In this document: positions 1 to 8,528 of the stretch, piece by piece | How positions within the stretch are numbered: the first letter of the stretch is position 1 | Layout of the letters: each line of letters begins with the position of its first letter | Assembly: GCA_903891095.1 (NCBI GenBank) | Contig: CAITDI010000046.1 | Location: 16,081 to 80,080 of the forward strand | Length of the DNA stretch: 64,000 nt | Direction of reading: 5' to 3' | Source of the DNA: an uncultured bacterium | Lineage (GTDB): Bacteria > Planctomycetota > Phycisphaerae > Phycisphaerales > SM1A02 | The notes under the pieces: model-generated | Told to the model about the DNA's origin: nothing | Database searches by the model: none | The model's input: the letters and a program-made list of their open reading frames with translations, nothing else | Program-made: the position numbers and the translations under genes

Positions 1-301
1 TCGCAACGGTCCTCGCCTCGAACTGCGCGCGGATGAAGTCGTAGGACTCAGGCGTGACCGCACAGGCGACGCAGCCGCTGGTCTGACGATCGAGCCGGTG
101 CAGCAAGCCGTAGTCGCGGCGCTCGCCCAATCGAAGCAGCTTGCCCCCGTAGCGCGCAACCAACGCGTTCAGCAGGCTGTCCTCGCGATGCGAGGCGCCT
201 GGTTCCGTGACCATGCCCGGCGCCTTGTTCGCGACGACCACGCTCTCGTCCTGGTAGATCAGTTCGAGTCGCAGTCGCGGATTGGGAGCGGGTTGGGCCA
301 C
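1..301 (-). CDS. RluA-family pseudouridine synthase, 3' part cut by window edge
   Basis: The minus strand from a GTG at 301 reads about 100 residues before running off the window. It contains HRLDRQTSG, the signature loop of RluA-family rRNA/tRNA pseudouridine synthases, whose Asp is the catalytic nucleophile. The preceding segment IYQDESVVVANKAPGM matches the usual start of the catalytic domain. There is no room for an N-terminal S4 domain after this start, so the protein may lack S4 or begin further upstream. Which uridine it modifies cannot be told. It is divergent from the aminotransferase at 345, with only 43 bases between. Family confident, start and specificity not. Confidence 0.85.
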   Translation of the reverse strand, partial: MAQPAPNPRLRLELIYQDESVVVANKAPGMVTEPGASHREDSLLNALVARYGGKLLRLGERRDYGLLHRLDRQTSGCVACAVTPESYDFIRAQFEARTVA

Positions 302-344
302 GCGAGCACTCTACCGATCGCGCGGCGATAGGTACGATCCATCG

Positions 345-1535
345 ATGCGCACACTCGGCGTCAACTCCCGGCTGAAACCATTCGGTGCAACGATCTTCGC
401 GGAGATGACGGCGCTGGCCGTCAAGCACAACGCCTTCAACCTGGGGCAGGGCGCGCCGGATTTCGACGGGCCTGAGTTCCTCAAGGAGGCCGCGATCAAG
501 GCGATTCGCGATGGTCGCGGGCAGTACGCGCGCATGACGGGACTGCCCGAGCTCACCAAGGCGATCGCGGAGCGATTCCACAAGACAAGCGGGATGTCGT
601 ACGACCCCGAGCGCGACATCGTCGTGACATGCGGCGCGACCGAGGCGATCGTCGACTGCATGATCTCGCTGATCGAGCCGGGCGACGAAGTGCTGATGTT
701 CGAGCCGTTCTACGACTCGTACCCGGCCGCGGTCGCGATGGCCGGCGGTGTTTCCAAGGTCGTCACGCTCGAGGCACCTGCGTTCCGCATCGATGAAGCG
801 GCGATTCGCGCGGCGATCACGCCCAAGACCCGCGTGATGCTGGTCAACAGCCCGCACAATCCCAGCGGACGCATTCTCGACGACGCGGAGCGCGCGATCG
901 TTGCGCGCATCGCCAACGAGTTCGACCTGATCGTGATCAGCGACGAGGTCTACGAGGAGCTGTGGTACGAGACGCGGCACCGCACGCTCGTGCTCGAGCC
1001 AGGCATGCGCGAGCGAACGATCGTGCTCGGTAGCCTCGGCAAGAGTTTCTCCTTCACTGGCTGGAAAGTCGGCTGGGCGATCGCGCCCGCGCCGCTCGCA
1101 GCGGCGGTGCGATCCGCGCATCAATTCGCGAGCTTCTGCGCGGCTACGCCGCTGCAGGTCGCCGCGGCCGCCGCGCTCACAGCGCCCGAGACCTACTTCG
1201 ACGAGTTCCGCGCCGAGTACCGCGCGCGCCGTGATCGAATGGTCTTCGGCCTGCGCGAGTGCGGTTTCACTTGCGATCTTCCGCAGGGCAGCTACTTCGC
1301 GCTCGCCGATCACTCGTCGTTCGGCTTTGCCGATGACTTTGCGTTCTGCCGCCATCTGGTCGAGCACGGCGGCGTCGCCGCAATTCCGCCAGGCGCGTTC
1401 TATGCGAACAGGTCGAAGGCGAAGTCGCTCGTGCGCTTCGCGTTCTGCAAGAAGGACGCGACCATCGACGGCGCGCTCGAGCGTCTTGCGAAGTACCGCG
1501 CGAAGTTTGAGTCCGGCGAACTCGCGGCGACGTGA
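345..1535 (+). CDS. Pyridoxal-phosphate aminotransferase, class I/II
   Basis: This 396-residue fold-type I aminotransferase moves an amino group between an amino acid and a 2-oxo acid in the cytoplasm. Visible landmarks are NLGQGAPDF near residue 32, GATEAI near 97, NSPHNPSG at 168-175 and ISDEVYEELWY at 198-208 with the cofactor-binding Asp200. The Schiff-base lysine is K233 in LGSLGKSFSFTGWKVGW. The closest named types are kynurenine/methionine aminotransferases and the DapC-like group; sequence alone does not settle the substrate. I chose the ATG at 345 because conserved sequence starts directly after it; an upstream in-frame start at 282 would overlap the divergent RluA gene. Confidence 0.9.
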   Translation: MRTLGVNSRLKPFGATIFAEMTALAVKHNAFNLGQGAPDFDGPEFLKEAAIKAIRDGRGQYARMTGLPELTKAIAERFHKTSGMSYDPERDIVVTCGATEAIVDCMISLIEPGDEVLMFEPFYDSYPAAVAMAGGVSKVVTLEAPAFRIDEAAIRAAITPKTRVMLVNSPHNPSGRILDDAERAIVARIANEFDLIVISDEVYEELWYETRHRTLVLEPGMRERTIVLGSLGKSFSFTGWKVGWAIAPAPLAAAVRSAHQFASFCAATPLQVAAAAALTAPETYFDEFRAEYRARRDRMVFGLRECGFTCDLPQGSYFALADHSSFGFADDFAFCRHLVEHGGVAAIPPGAFYANRSKAKSLVRFAFCKKDATIDGALERLAKYRAKFESGELAAT

Positions 1536-1560
1536 GCCTGATCACGCGCGGCAGTTTCAA

Positions 1561-1591
1561 AACGACAAAGGCCGTGACTTTCGTCACGGCC
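1561..1591 (-). terminator. Intrinsic terminator downstream of rplU
   Basis: A 9-bp perfect stem (1570-1578 with 1583-1591) closes a four-base loop. On the minus strand the loop reads GAAA, a stable GNRA tetraloop, and the stem is followed by a T-rich run ending in TTTT. This polarity fits termination of rplU, which ends about 100 bases upstream. It may also stop the convergent aminotransferase transcript. Confidence 0.6.
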
Positions 1592-1688
1592 CTATGAACG
1601 TCGCGGGTCAACGGGGCGCACTGCAGGCTCGAACCTCAGACGCCCTCGTGAGGCACTGAGGAATCGGCGCAGCGCGCTGCGCCAACGA

Positions 1689-2009
1689 TCACGCGTTGAT
1701 CGAGAGAACTTCGATGCGGGTGTAGTGCTGCTTGTGGCCGATCGTCTTGCGATAGCCCTTGCGGCGCTTGTACTTGCCGACGAGAACCTTCGGACCATCG
1801 GACTCGCCGAGGACCTTCGCGGTCACCGTGGCGCCCGAGAGGTAGGGGAGGCCAATCTTGGCCGCCGAACCAGCAGCGACATCGCCAACAGCGAGCACGC
1901 GGTCAAAGGTGATGGTCGAGCCGTCTGCCGCCTCGCGGAGGTCAACGTCGATGACGTCGCCCTTCTGGAGCTTGATCTGGGTACCGCTGTCTTCGATGAT
2001 CGCGTACAT
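1689..2009 (-). CDS. rplU: 50S ribosomal protein bL21
   Basis: The 106-residue product begins MYAIIEDSGTQ and carries the bL21 pattern, including GKYKRRKGYRKTIGHKQ near residues 78-94, which contacts 23S rRNA. The length is typical. The ATG at 2009 is preceded by AAGGA at suitable spacing; the longer open frame upstream is unlike L21 and overlaps rnpB. In many bacteria rplU is followed by rpmA (bL27); here it stands alone, followed by a terminator-like hairpin. Its promoter lies back to back with that of rnpB. Confidence 0.97.
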   Translation of the reverse strand: MYAIIEDSGTQIKLQKGDVIDVDLREAADGSTITFDRVLAVGDVAAGSAAKIGLPYLSGATVTAKVLGESDGPKVLVGKYKRRKGYRKTIGHKQHYTRIEVLSINA

Positions 2010-2055
2010 GTCGTGGGGTTCCTTCTGACCTCGGGTGCGCCGAGGCGAATGGAGG

Positions 2056-2083
2056 AGGATACCAAATCCGCCCGAATCCTCAA
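2056..2083 (-). promoter_or_regulatory. Predicted sigma-70 promoter of rplU
   Basis: On the minus strand TTGAGG (2078-2083) and TATCCT (2056-2061) are separated by 16 bases. Transcription would start near 2049, giving a leader of about 40 bases to the rplU start at 2009. Predicted from sequence only. Confidence 0.5.
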
Positions 2084-2091
2084 GTCCTTCT

Positions 2092-2120
2092 TTCGATACG
2101 GGTACCCCTGCGCGTAAACT
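2092..2120 (+). promoter_or_regulatory. Predicted promoter of rnpB
   Basis: TAAACT at 2115-2120 is a good -10 element; TTCGAT at 2092-2097 is a weak -35 at 17-base spacing. The start would fall near 2127, exactly where the P1 helix of the RNase P RNA begins. The element sits back to back with the rplU promoter. Confidence 0.5.
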
Positions 2121-2124
2121 CCGC

Positions 2125-2540
<416 letters not shown>

Positions 2541-2542
2541 AT

Positions 2543-2581
2543 GGGTGGCCCGCCTGAGATGGTGGGCCACCCTCCTTTTTG
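2543..2581 (+). terminator. Intrinsic terminator of rnpB
   Basis: The 9-bp stem GGGTGGCCC / GGGCCACCC (2543-2551 and 2564-2572) is followed by TCCTTTTT, directly after the RNase P RNA 3' end. This is a classical Rho-independent terminator. Confidence 0.85.
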
Positions 2582-2931
2582 TGGTTTCTCGCGCACCGAG
2601 CGCTACATATTGGTGGCGGATCGGGCGCGGACGCGATCGATTGCGTGCGCGAGGCGCGGATCTTTGGGTTTTTCGCTTGTCTTTCGGCTCCGAGTCGCCA
2701 AGATACGCCTCCTTCGGAGCGGAAACGCCCGACGGCAGGCGCCGAGCACGGGCCTGAGGAGCGCGGCACACGCAAGGCAGCGGCCGCGGCTGCAGTCCTA
2801 GGAGAGTTGTTTCGGCGCTCCAGGCCCGACCTTTTGAGTCGGCCACGAGCGCCCTCCAGGAAGAACTCCAGGAAGAACTCTAGGAAGAAGTTGGGTGACC
2901 GGCACCTCCGGTCGAAAGCACGCAGGAAGCC
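2582..2931. other. Intergenic stretch with short tandem repeats
   Basis: No convincing gene is visible in these 350 bases; open frames here have no recognisable features and overlap one another. The notable content is two sets of 12-bp tandem repeats near the right end, one at 2854-2889 and one at 2922-2945 that includes the start of the next gene. I see no RNA gene signature. Confidence 0.6.
2854..2889 (+). repeat. Three tandem copies of a 12-bp unit
   Basis: The unit CTCCAGGAAGAA occurs twice perfectly and once with a single change (CTCTAGGAAGAA). It lies 40 bases upstream of a second 12-bp duplication, GCAGGAAGCCAT twice at 2922-2945, which creates two successive in-frame ATG codons, each preceded by AGGAAG. 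Confidence 0.9.
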
Positions 2932-3684
2932 ATGCAGGAAGCCATGCACAACGACAATCAAGAGTCCAACGGCAGCAACGCAAGCCCATTCGCATCGAAT
3001 ACGGGCGCGCAGGCGAGCGGCGGTACGCCCAGCTTCAGCGCGTCCTCGAATGCGTCTGCCTCATCGGGCACGGCCTCGAAGGCCTCAAGCCTCCAGAACT
3101 ATCACATGCTCGCGTTCCGCAAAGCGCTGCATCCCGAGTTCTTCGGGATCGAGTCGCGCCAGCGCGTCCAGCATGGCGACTACGAGACCGAAGCTTGGAT
3201 CTTCCGCGGTGGCCACAGCCTGCGGTTCCAGCTCAACGGCTTCTGCATGTCGGAAGTCGTGGTCGAGCACATCGACCAGATCCCGGATCGCGGCCTCATC
3301 GCTGCGCTTCCGTGCGCGGGCGAGCGCGACTTCGAGGAGAAGGTCGCCGAAAACCTCATGTACATGACGACGATGCAGACCGAGACCCTCTCGGATCACC
3401 TGTATGTCGGCACCTACAAGGAGATGCTCCAGCACGCTCGCGAGAACGACTCCCTGATGGCCGCGTGGACCGACGCCGTCGGAAAGCCGAATCTCTCGCT
3501 GATCGACGTGCAGCACTTCCGCAATGAAGTCCACGTGCAGGGCTATCACCTGCGATCGGATTGCGGCCTCGTGCTCCGCACGCAGTCGATGGTGCAGATC
3601 GTCGCTCCTAAGGGTGCGAAGGCCGGCGTCAAGGTCGACGTGAAAGCCAAGCCTTCGACGCGCGACGGTGGACGCAAGCGCTGA
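2932..3684 (+). CDS. Conserved-looking protein of unknown function
   Basis: The product is 250 residues. The first 55 or so are Ser/Ala/Asn-rich and probably disordered. A compact domain follows with features such as FRKALHPEFF near residue 62, GDYETEAWIFRGGH near 82 and many acidic and aromatic positions; no signal peptide or membrane helix is seen. It resembles a planctomycete and actinobacterial family of unknown function (possibly DUF2617-like), but I cannot confirm that. A 12-bp duplication provides two starts, ATG at 2932 and 2944, each with the same AGGAAG four bases upstream. The next gene starts 38 bases downstream on the same strand and may be co-transcribed. Confidence 0.75.
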   Translation: MQEAMHNDNQESNGSNASPFASNTGAQASGGTPSFSASSNASASSGTASKASSLQNYHMLAFRKALHPEFFGIESRQRVQHGDYETEAWIFRGGHSLRFQLNGFCMSEVVVEHIDQIPDRGLIAALPCAGERDFEEKVAENLMYMTTMQTETLSDHLYVGTYKEMLQHARENDSLMAAWTDAVGKPNLSLIDVQHFRNEVHVQGYHLRSDCGLVLRTQSMVQIVAPKGAKAGVKVDVKAKPSTRDGGRKR

Positions 3685-3722
3685 GCCGCTCAGCGGATTG
3701 AGCACTGCTGGGAATCACAAGC

Positions 3723-4766
3723 ATGACGGACCTCCTCCGACGCGGAAGGCTTGAGGTTGAAACCGACCTCTTGCTCGGCGTGGAGGAGGTTCTGCTTTTG
3801 GAGCACGTCGCGGTCGCGGTGGACGAAAGCGGGGCGGTTCAGGCGCGCAGTGTGACTGCGACCACTGCTGCCACAGTCCCCGTCGATGCCAAGCCTGCAC
3901 AGCGCGGGTTCGACGCTGCACTGTTTGCGACGGGCGGCGCAGGCTCCCGCACGGCGCCGGCGCCGAGTGCCTCGGCATCGCCGCCGACTCCACGGCCCGC
4001 CACGCCCAAGCTGTCTTCCACGCCGTCTTCCACGCCGTCTTCCACGCCCTTTCCCGCACAGACTTCGACTTTCTCAACCGCGCCGCAGTCCGCTGTTCCG
4101 CCCACCGGCGCACCGCTCGTACCCATCGCGGACCGCATTGTTCCGCCCAGCGCAGGCTCGAAGGCCGAGCAACTTGCCTTGCTGGACGCCATGCACGCGC
4201 GCGAGTGCCCGCACTGCGCGAGCGCAACCGCACATACGAGGCTCGTCTTTGGCGAGGGCAACGCTGATGCAGAACTCGTCTTCATTGGCGACGCACCCAC
4301 CGAGGCGGAAGACCAACTCGGAAAGCCCTTCGTCGGCCGCGCAGGCGACAAGCTCAACGAGATGATCTCGGCCATGGGGCTTACGCGCGACGACGTCTAC
4401 GTCGCGAACGTCCTCAAGTCGCGCACGCCGGAAAACCGCACGCCGCTCCCACAAGAGATCGAACGGTGCGGACCGTATCTGCTCGCGCAGCTCGCCATCA
4501 TCTCTCCCAAGGCGATCGTGACGCTCGGCGGACCGGCGACCAAGTTGATGCTGGCGAGCGAACTGGGCATCACCCGCCTCCGCGGCGTCACCGCGAACAT
4601 TCGAATCGGTGCGGCCGCCGGCGAGCCTGTGGATGTGCCCGTGATGCCGACCCTGCACCCCGCGTACCTCCTTCGCAACTACACGCCGGAAACGCGCATG
4701 CAGGTCTGGGAGGATCTCAAGAAGGTCCTGGCGATCTTGGGTCGCCCCGTGCCGCAGCGCAAGTAG
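3723..4766 (+). CDS. Uracil-DNA glycosylase, family 4-like, with altered Fe-S ligand
   Basis: The 347-residue protein would excise uracil from DNA to start base-excision repair. The catalytic domain is residues 160-340: ECPHC (161-165), VFGEGNADAELVFIGDAP (175-192), KPFVGRAG (201-208), NVLKSRTPENR (229-239), ERCGPYL (247-253) and LHPAYLLRN (311-319). Family 4 enzymes use four Cys for a [4Fe-4S] cluster. Here Cys162, Cys165 and Cys249 are present, but the third, normally in a KCR motif, is Ser233. The usual GEAPG is GDAPT. Residues 40-140 are a Pro/Ser/Thr-rich linker containing three tandem STPS units. It ends directly against convergent dtd. Confidence 0.85.
   Translation: MTDLLRRGRLEVETDLLLGVEEVLLLEHVAVAVDESGAVQARSVTATTAATVPVDAKPAQRGFDAALFATGGAGSRTAPAPSASASPPTPRPATPKLSSTPSSTPSSTPFPAQTSTFSTAPQSAVPPTGAPLVPIADRIVPPSAGSKAEQLALLDAMHARECPHCASATAHTRLVFGEGNADAELVFIGDAPTEAEDQLGKPFVGRAGDKLNEMISAMGLTRDDVYVANVLKSRTPENRTPLPQEIERCGPYLLAQLAIISPKAIVTLGGPATKLMLASELGITRLRGVTANIRIGAAAGEPVDVPVMPTLHPAYLLRNYTPETRMQVWEDLKKVLAILGRPVPQRK
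4013..4048 (+). repeat. Three perfect 12-bp tandem copies inside the glycosylase linker
   Basis: The unit GTCTTCCACGCC occurs three times head to tail, in frame, encoding repeated Ser-Ser-Thr-Pro in the disordered linker. Copy number could change without breaking the frame. Confidence 0.95.
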
Positions 4767-5219
4767 TCACGCAGCGTCGACGCGGACGATCAGCGTGACG
4801 GGGCCATCGTTGAGGATGTCGACCTTCATCTCGGTGCGAAACCGACCCGTCTCGACGTGCAGTCCCGCAGCGCGGATGCCTTGCACGACTTCTTCGACGA
4901 GCGGCTCTGCGACTTCGGGACGGGCGGCGTTGATGAAACTCGGGCGATTTCCGCCCGAGCAGTCGCCTGCAAGCGTGAACTGACTGATCACGAGCACCGT
5001 TGCGCCGACGTCGGCGGCCGCGAGGTTCATCTTGCCCGCGGCGTCCTCGAAGATGCGCAGCTTCGCGAGCTTGTCCGCCATCTTCTTCGCTTGCGGCGAG
5101 CCGTCGCCGACTTCAACGCCGAGCAGCACCGCAAGCCCGCCGCGCTCGCCGAGCGCGCCGACGCGCGCGCCGTCGACGCGCACTTCGCCACGGCTACAAC
5201 GTTGCACGACAGCGATCAT
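4767..5219 (-). CDS. dtd: D-aminoacyl-tRNA deacylase
   Basis: This 150-residue enzyme removes D-amino acids (and glycine) wrongly attached to tRNA. Both signature motifs are present: SQFTLAGD near residue 79, containing the SQ-F/T active site, and the C-terminal NDGPVT near 137 that supplies the cross-subunit Gly-Pro. Length is typical for DTD1. Its stop codon touches that of the convergent glycosylase with no gap. The start lies nine bases after the MEMO gene ends, so the two minus-strand genes probably form an operon. Confidence 0.96.
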   Translation of the reverse strand: MIAVVQRCSRGEVRVDGARVGALGERGGLAVLLGVEVGDGSPQAKKMADKLAKLRIFEDAAGKMNLAAADVGATVLVISQFTLAGDCSGGNRPSFINAARPEVAEPLVEEVVQGIRAAGLHVETGRFRTEMKVDILNDGPVTLIVRVDAA

Positions 5220-5228
5220 CGGCGGAGG

Positions 5229-6431
5229 TCAGGCCAGCATGACCATCGAGGCGCTGGAAACGAGCGCAGAACCCTGCTCGTCGACCGCCTGGCGGTAGTC
5301 GATGAGCTCGATGCTCGACGGCTTTGCCAGACGCGCGGCCGCAGTCATGCAGCCGATGGAGCACCAACGGGTGGCGTTCCGCGCCTCGCGCATGCTGGAG
5401 ACGAGCGACTCGCCGCCGGCAATGAAGGCCTTCATCATCGCGCGGTCATGCGCCTCAACCTCGCGGCGGCGCTGGTCGTTGACGGGATCCTTCTCGCCGA
5501 ACGCGGGGCCGACGTGCGACATGTCGGCGCTGGCGATGAAGAGCGTGCGACCGCCTTCGGCCGCGAGCGCTGCACCAAGCACATTTACGAACTCATCGAC
5601 GCCCATGCGCGCGCCATCATCCGAGATCAGCCCGACCACGGGATCGGGCACGAGGGCCGACACGATGGGGAGGTTGCCGAAGATGTGCTGGATCCAAGGC
5701 AGATGCAGCTGGATCGAGTGCTCGGGAACGTGATCGAGGATGTCGATGAACAGCTTGTCGCCGCTCGCGGCCTTGACGCGGTTGATGATGCCCGAGTCGA
5801 CCGGCATGCGGCCGAGCGGCGAGTCGAATCCGATGTCCGACATGACCACGCCGTCACCGAGCCCGAAGTGGTTGGTGCCGAGCACGACGACGCGGTCCGG
5901 CTTAGGACCCTTGGCGATCGCGCGGTAGCTCGAGGCGTACACGGGGTGGCCGCGGTTGTAGTCGAGGTGGCACGCAACGAGTCCGACGATCGGCTCCTCG
6001 ATCTCCGCGTCCTCGGCGGCATCGAGCCACTTCTCGATCTGAGCGCGGATCACCGCGGGATCCTCGCCAAGGCTCTTCGACGCGGTCGAGGGGAACGCGC
6101 CGGCCGTCAGCAGCTCGGCCTTCTTGCGGTCCTCCATCGCGGAGCAGGTGGGCCCCCAGAGCAGGCCGAACTCGTCGAGCTTCTTGATCAGTTCAACAAG
6201 CGGGGCGGCATCCGGCAGCTTGAGCCCTTCCACGAGCTCATCCACGGAGCGCTCGCCGTTGAAGTACTGCATGACCTGGAACGCCGGCGCGGGCACCACC
6301 ATCATCTGCGGCGACAGCATGCAGGGGTCCTGCAGTCCGAGAAACACCTGGTTGTCCTTCTGCAGCGGCACGGGGTGGACGCGACGAAGGGCGGGGCGCT
6401 GGAGATGCTCGGCAAGATCGGCGGTGCTCAT
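5229..6431 (-). CDS. MEMO-family protein (AmmeMemoRadiSam system protein B)
   Basis: The 400-residue protein has two parts. Residues 25-100 resemble a PqqD-like winged helix (YFNGERSVDELVEGL). Residues 145-400 form the MEMO domain, related to the extradiol dioxygenase subunit LigB fold, with HLDYNRG (H155), LGTNHFG (H188), EHSIQLHLPW near 237, SADMSHVG near 301 and WCSIGC (C357/C361). These match the His-His-Cys iron site known in MEMO proteins. Such proteins usually occur with an AMMECR1 protein and a radical SAM enzyme, neither of which is in view. Here the neighbour is dtd. Biochemical role unknown. Confidence 0.88.
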   Translation of the reverse strand: MSTADLAEHLQRPALRRVHPVPLQKDNQVFLGLQDPCMLSPQMMVVPAPAFQVMQYFNGERSVDELVEGLKLPDAAPLVELIKKLDEFGLLWGPTCSAMEDRKKAELLTAGAFPSTASKSLGEDPAVIRAQIEKWLDAAEDAEIEEPIVGLVACHLDYNRGHPVYASSYRAIAKGPKPDRVVVLGTNHFGLGDGVVMSDIGFDSPLGRMPVDSGIINRVKAASGDKLFIDILDHVPEHSIQLHLPWIQHIFGNLPIVSALVPDPVVGLISDDGARMGVDEFVNVLGAALAAEGGRTLFIASADMSHVGPAFGEKDPVNDQRRREVEAHDRAMMKAFIAGGESLVSSMREARNATRWCSIGCMTAAARLAKPSSIELIDYRQAVDEQGSALVSSASMVMLA

Positions 6432-6639
6432 GGTGTTTCGGTGACCTCGGAAGGGGAGGCAGTGTATCGAGGTCTCGACCTGCTCCGCATCGATTGAGAG
6501 AACTTCGCCGCGAGAATCGCGTTTGGCTCAACTCCTCTCAAAGCAAGGCGGTATGCCGTCCGATACAGTCCCCTCCCGGCCCGGGATCCGACCAAGACAA
6601 AGACCGTGGATGGCCGAGGTTCAAACAAAGGATTACGAC

Positions 6640-8385
6640 ATGCGACGCGACAGCCTCAACTGGATTGCTGCTTGTGCCTCGACTGCTCTTGCTCTCGTCA
6701 TCGCGACGGGCGTCAACGCGCAGACGGTGGTGCAGAAGAACAACGCTCCCACCACCATTCCCGCTGCCAAGCCTGACAAGGTCGGAGCCACGGGTGGCAC
6801 GCAGGCCGATCTCCCGGTGCGTGAGCTCATCGGCAGCACTCCGCCGGCTGGCGCGAAGGACAAGCCCGGCCAGGAGCCGCAGAACTTCGATCCCAACGAG
6901 CCGCCGGCGATTGCGTTCGAGCCGCCGATCGCCGACATGGGCGAGATGATCGCCGACACGCCGAAGACGATCACCATCAAGGTTCGCAACGTCACCGACA
7001 AGCCGATCCGCATCTCGAAGGCGATCCCCGGCTGCGGCTGCACGACGCCGACCTGGCCGAAGGATCCGATTGCCCCAGGCGGTAGCGGCGATTGCGAGAT
7101 CACGCTGCGCCCCGGACCGAAGCAGGGCATCAAGCTCAACAAGAAGGTCACGTTCCAGATCGAGAACCACGCGCCCGTGACGCTGAGCGTCGAGGGCGAG
7201 GTCATCGCCTACGTGACCGTGAACCCCGACATGATCGACGCGCCCGCCGACGCTGCCTCGGCCGCCGCTGGTAAGCCGACCGAGATCACGCTCGAGTCGA
7301 CTGAAGGCGTCGCCTTCAAGGTCACCGAAGTCGTTCCGCCGGTCGTCAAGAACCCCCCGATGGACGCCAAGACCAAGCACGTCCTCATCGTCGACTGGGC
7401 GAGCTGGGAAGAGTCCGGCCGCCAGCCGAAGATCATGATCAAGACCGACAACCCGAAGGCCCTGAGCACGACCATCCTGGTCAAGCGCTCGATGACGGGC
7501 AACGCGCCGACTCCGCCGAGCGCCGCAACCCCGCCGGCTGGTCCTGGCACCACCGATCTCATCAACGCGGTTCGTGCGGGCGACGTGGCCAAGATCAGCG
7601 CGCTCATCGCGTCGGGTGCCGATGTGAACGAGCGCGATCGCGCCGGCCAGCGCACCGCGCTGCACTGGGCTGCCAAGAGCAACAACCGTCCCGCGATGGA
7701 AGTGCTGATCGCCGCCAAGGCCGACGCCAACATCAAGGACCGCCAGGGCCGTACCCCGCTCTGGGGCGGCGTTGAAACCGACCTCGAGACGGTCAAGTTC
7801 CTCGTCGAGAAGGGCGCGGACGTCAACGCCCGCGACCAGATCAATTCGAGCCCGCTCCTGTGGGCCGCCGGCTTCGGCAAGCCCGAGACCGTCGCGTTCC
7901 TCCTCACCAAGGGCGCGGACGTCAAGGCGACCGACGACAATGGCTGGACTCCGCTGATCTGGGCCGCTGGCCTCGGCCAGCCCGCAACCGTGGACATCCT
8001 GGTCAAGTCCAAGGCTGACCTCAACGCTGCCGACAAGCAGACCGGCGATACGCCGCTCCTCCGCGGCGCGCGCACCGGCAAGGTCGAGAGCCTCAAGATC
8101 CTCATCGTCTCTGGCGCTGACGTGAAGGCGAAGAACAAGGCCGGTCAGACCGCGCTTCACCTCGCGGCCGCAAGCGGCTCGGCCGACAAGGTCAAGCTCC
8201 TCCTCGACGCGAAGGCTGACCCCAACGCGCTCGACGAGAAGGGCTGGGCCCCGATCGACCACGCCATGAACCGCACCACCGGCGACAAGGCCAAGCTCCT
8301 CGAGGTGCTCAAGCCCGTCAGCCCGGCCCCCAAGGTGACCGCCGGCACGCCGGTCGCTCCGGGCACGCCCGCTGCGAGCAAGTGA
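6640..8385 (+). CDS. Secreted DUF1573 protein with C-terminal ankyrin repeats
   Basis: The 581-residue product starts with a signal peptide (MRRDSLNWIAACAST, then a hydrophobic core ending GVNAQ). Residues 85-200 form a DUF1573 domain, an immunoglobulin-like fold, including IPGCGCTTPTW near 128. Residues 300-560 hold about eight ankyrin repeats with the usual ALHWAA and GADVN patterns, suggesting protein binding outside the cytoplasm. I chose the ATG at 6640 because AAAGGA lies just upstream and the signal peptide begins there. Both parts are typical on their own; the pairing is less usual. No operon partner. Confidence 0.88.
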   Translation: MRRDSLNWIAACASTALALVIATGVNAQTVVQKNNAPTTIPAAKPDKVGATGGTQADLPVRELIGSTPPAGAKDKPGQEPQNFDPNEPPAIAFEPPIADMGEMIADTPKTITIKVRNVTDKPIRISKAIPGCGCTTPTWPKDPIAPGGSGDCEITLRPGPKQGIKLNKKVTFQIENHAPVTLSVEGEVIAYVTVNPDMIDAPADAASAAAGKPTEITLESTEGVAFKVTEVVPPVVKNPPMDAKTKHVLIVDWASWEESGRQPKIMIKTDNPKALSTTILVKRSMTGNAPTPPSAATPPAGPGTTDLINAVRAGDVAKISALIASGADVNERDRAGQRTALHWAAKSNNRPAMEVLIAAKADANIKDRQGRTPLWGGVETDLETVKFLVEKGADVNARDQINSSPLLWAAGFGKPETVAFLLTKGADVKATDDNGWTPLIWAAGLGQPATVDILVKSKADLNAADKQTGDTPLLRGARTGKVESLKILIVSGADVKAKNKAGQTALHLAAASGSADKVKLLLDAKADPNALDEKGWAPIDHAMNRTTGDKAKLLEVLKPVSPAPKVTAGTPVAPGTPAASK

Positions 8386-8463
8386 AATACGCAGACGCGG
8401 CCTGAGGATCAGGTCGCTGCAGTGAATCCAACATGCGTCGCGCCCCTCGGGGCGCGACGCTGT

Positions 8464-8489
8464 TTTTGCTGTCTACTTTTGCTGTCTAC
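8464..8489 (+). repeat. 13-bp tandem duplication upstream of the carboxypeptidase
   Basis: TTTTGCTGTCTAC occurs twice in direct succession, 40 bases before the start codon at 8529. The unit is AT-rich relative to its surroundings. Confidence 0.9.
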
Positions 8490-8528
8490 ACTGCGCGCCC
8501 GCTTCGCCCCGAAGCGCAAGAGGACCTT

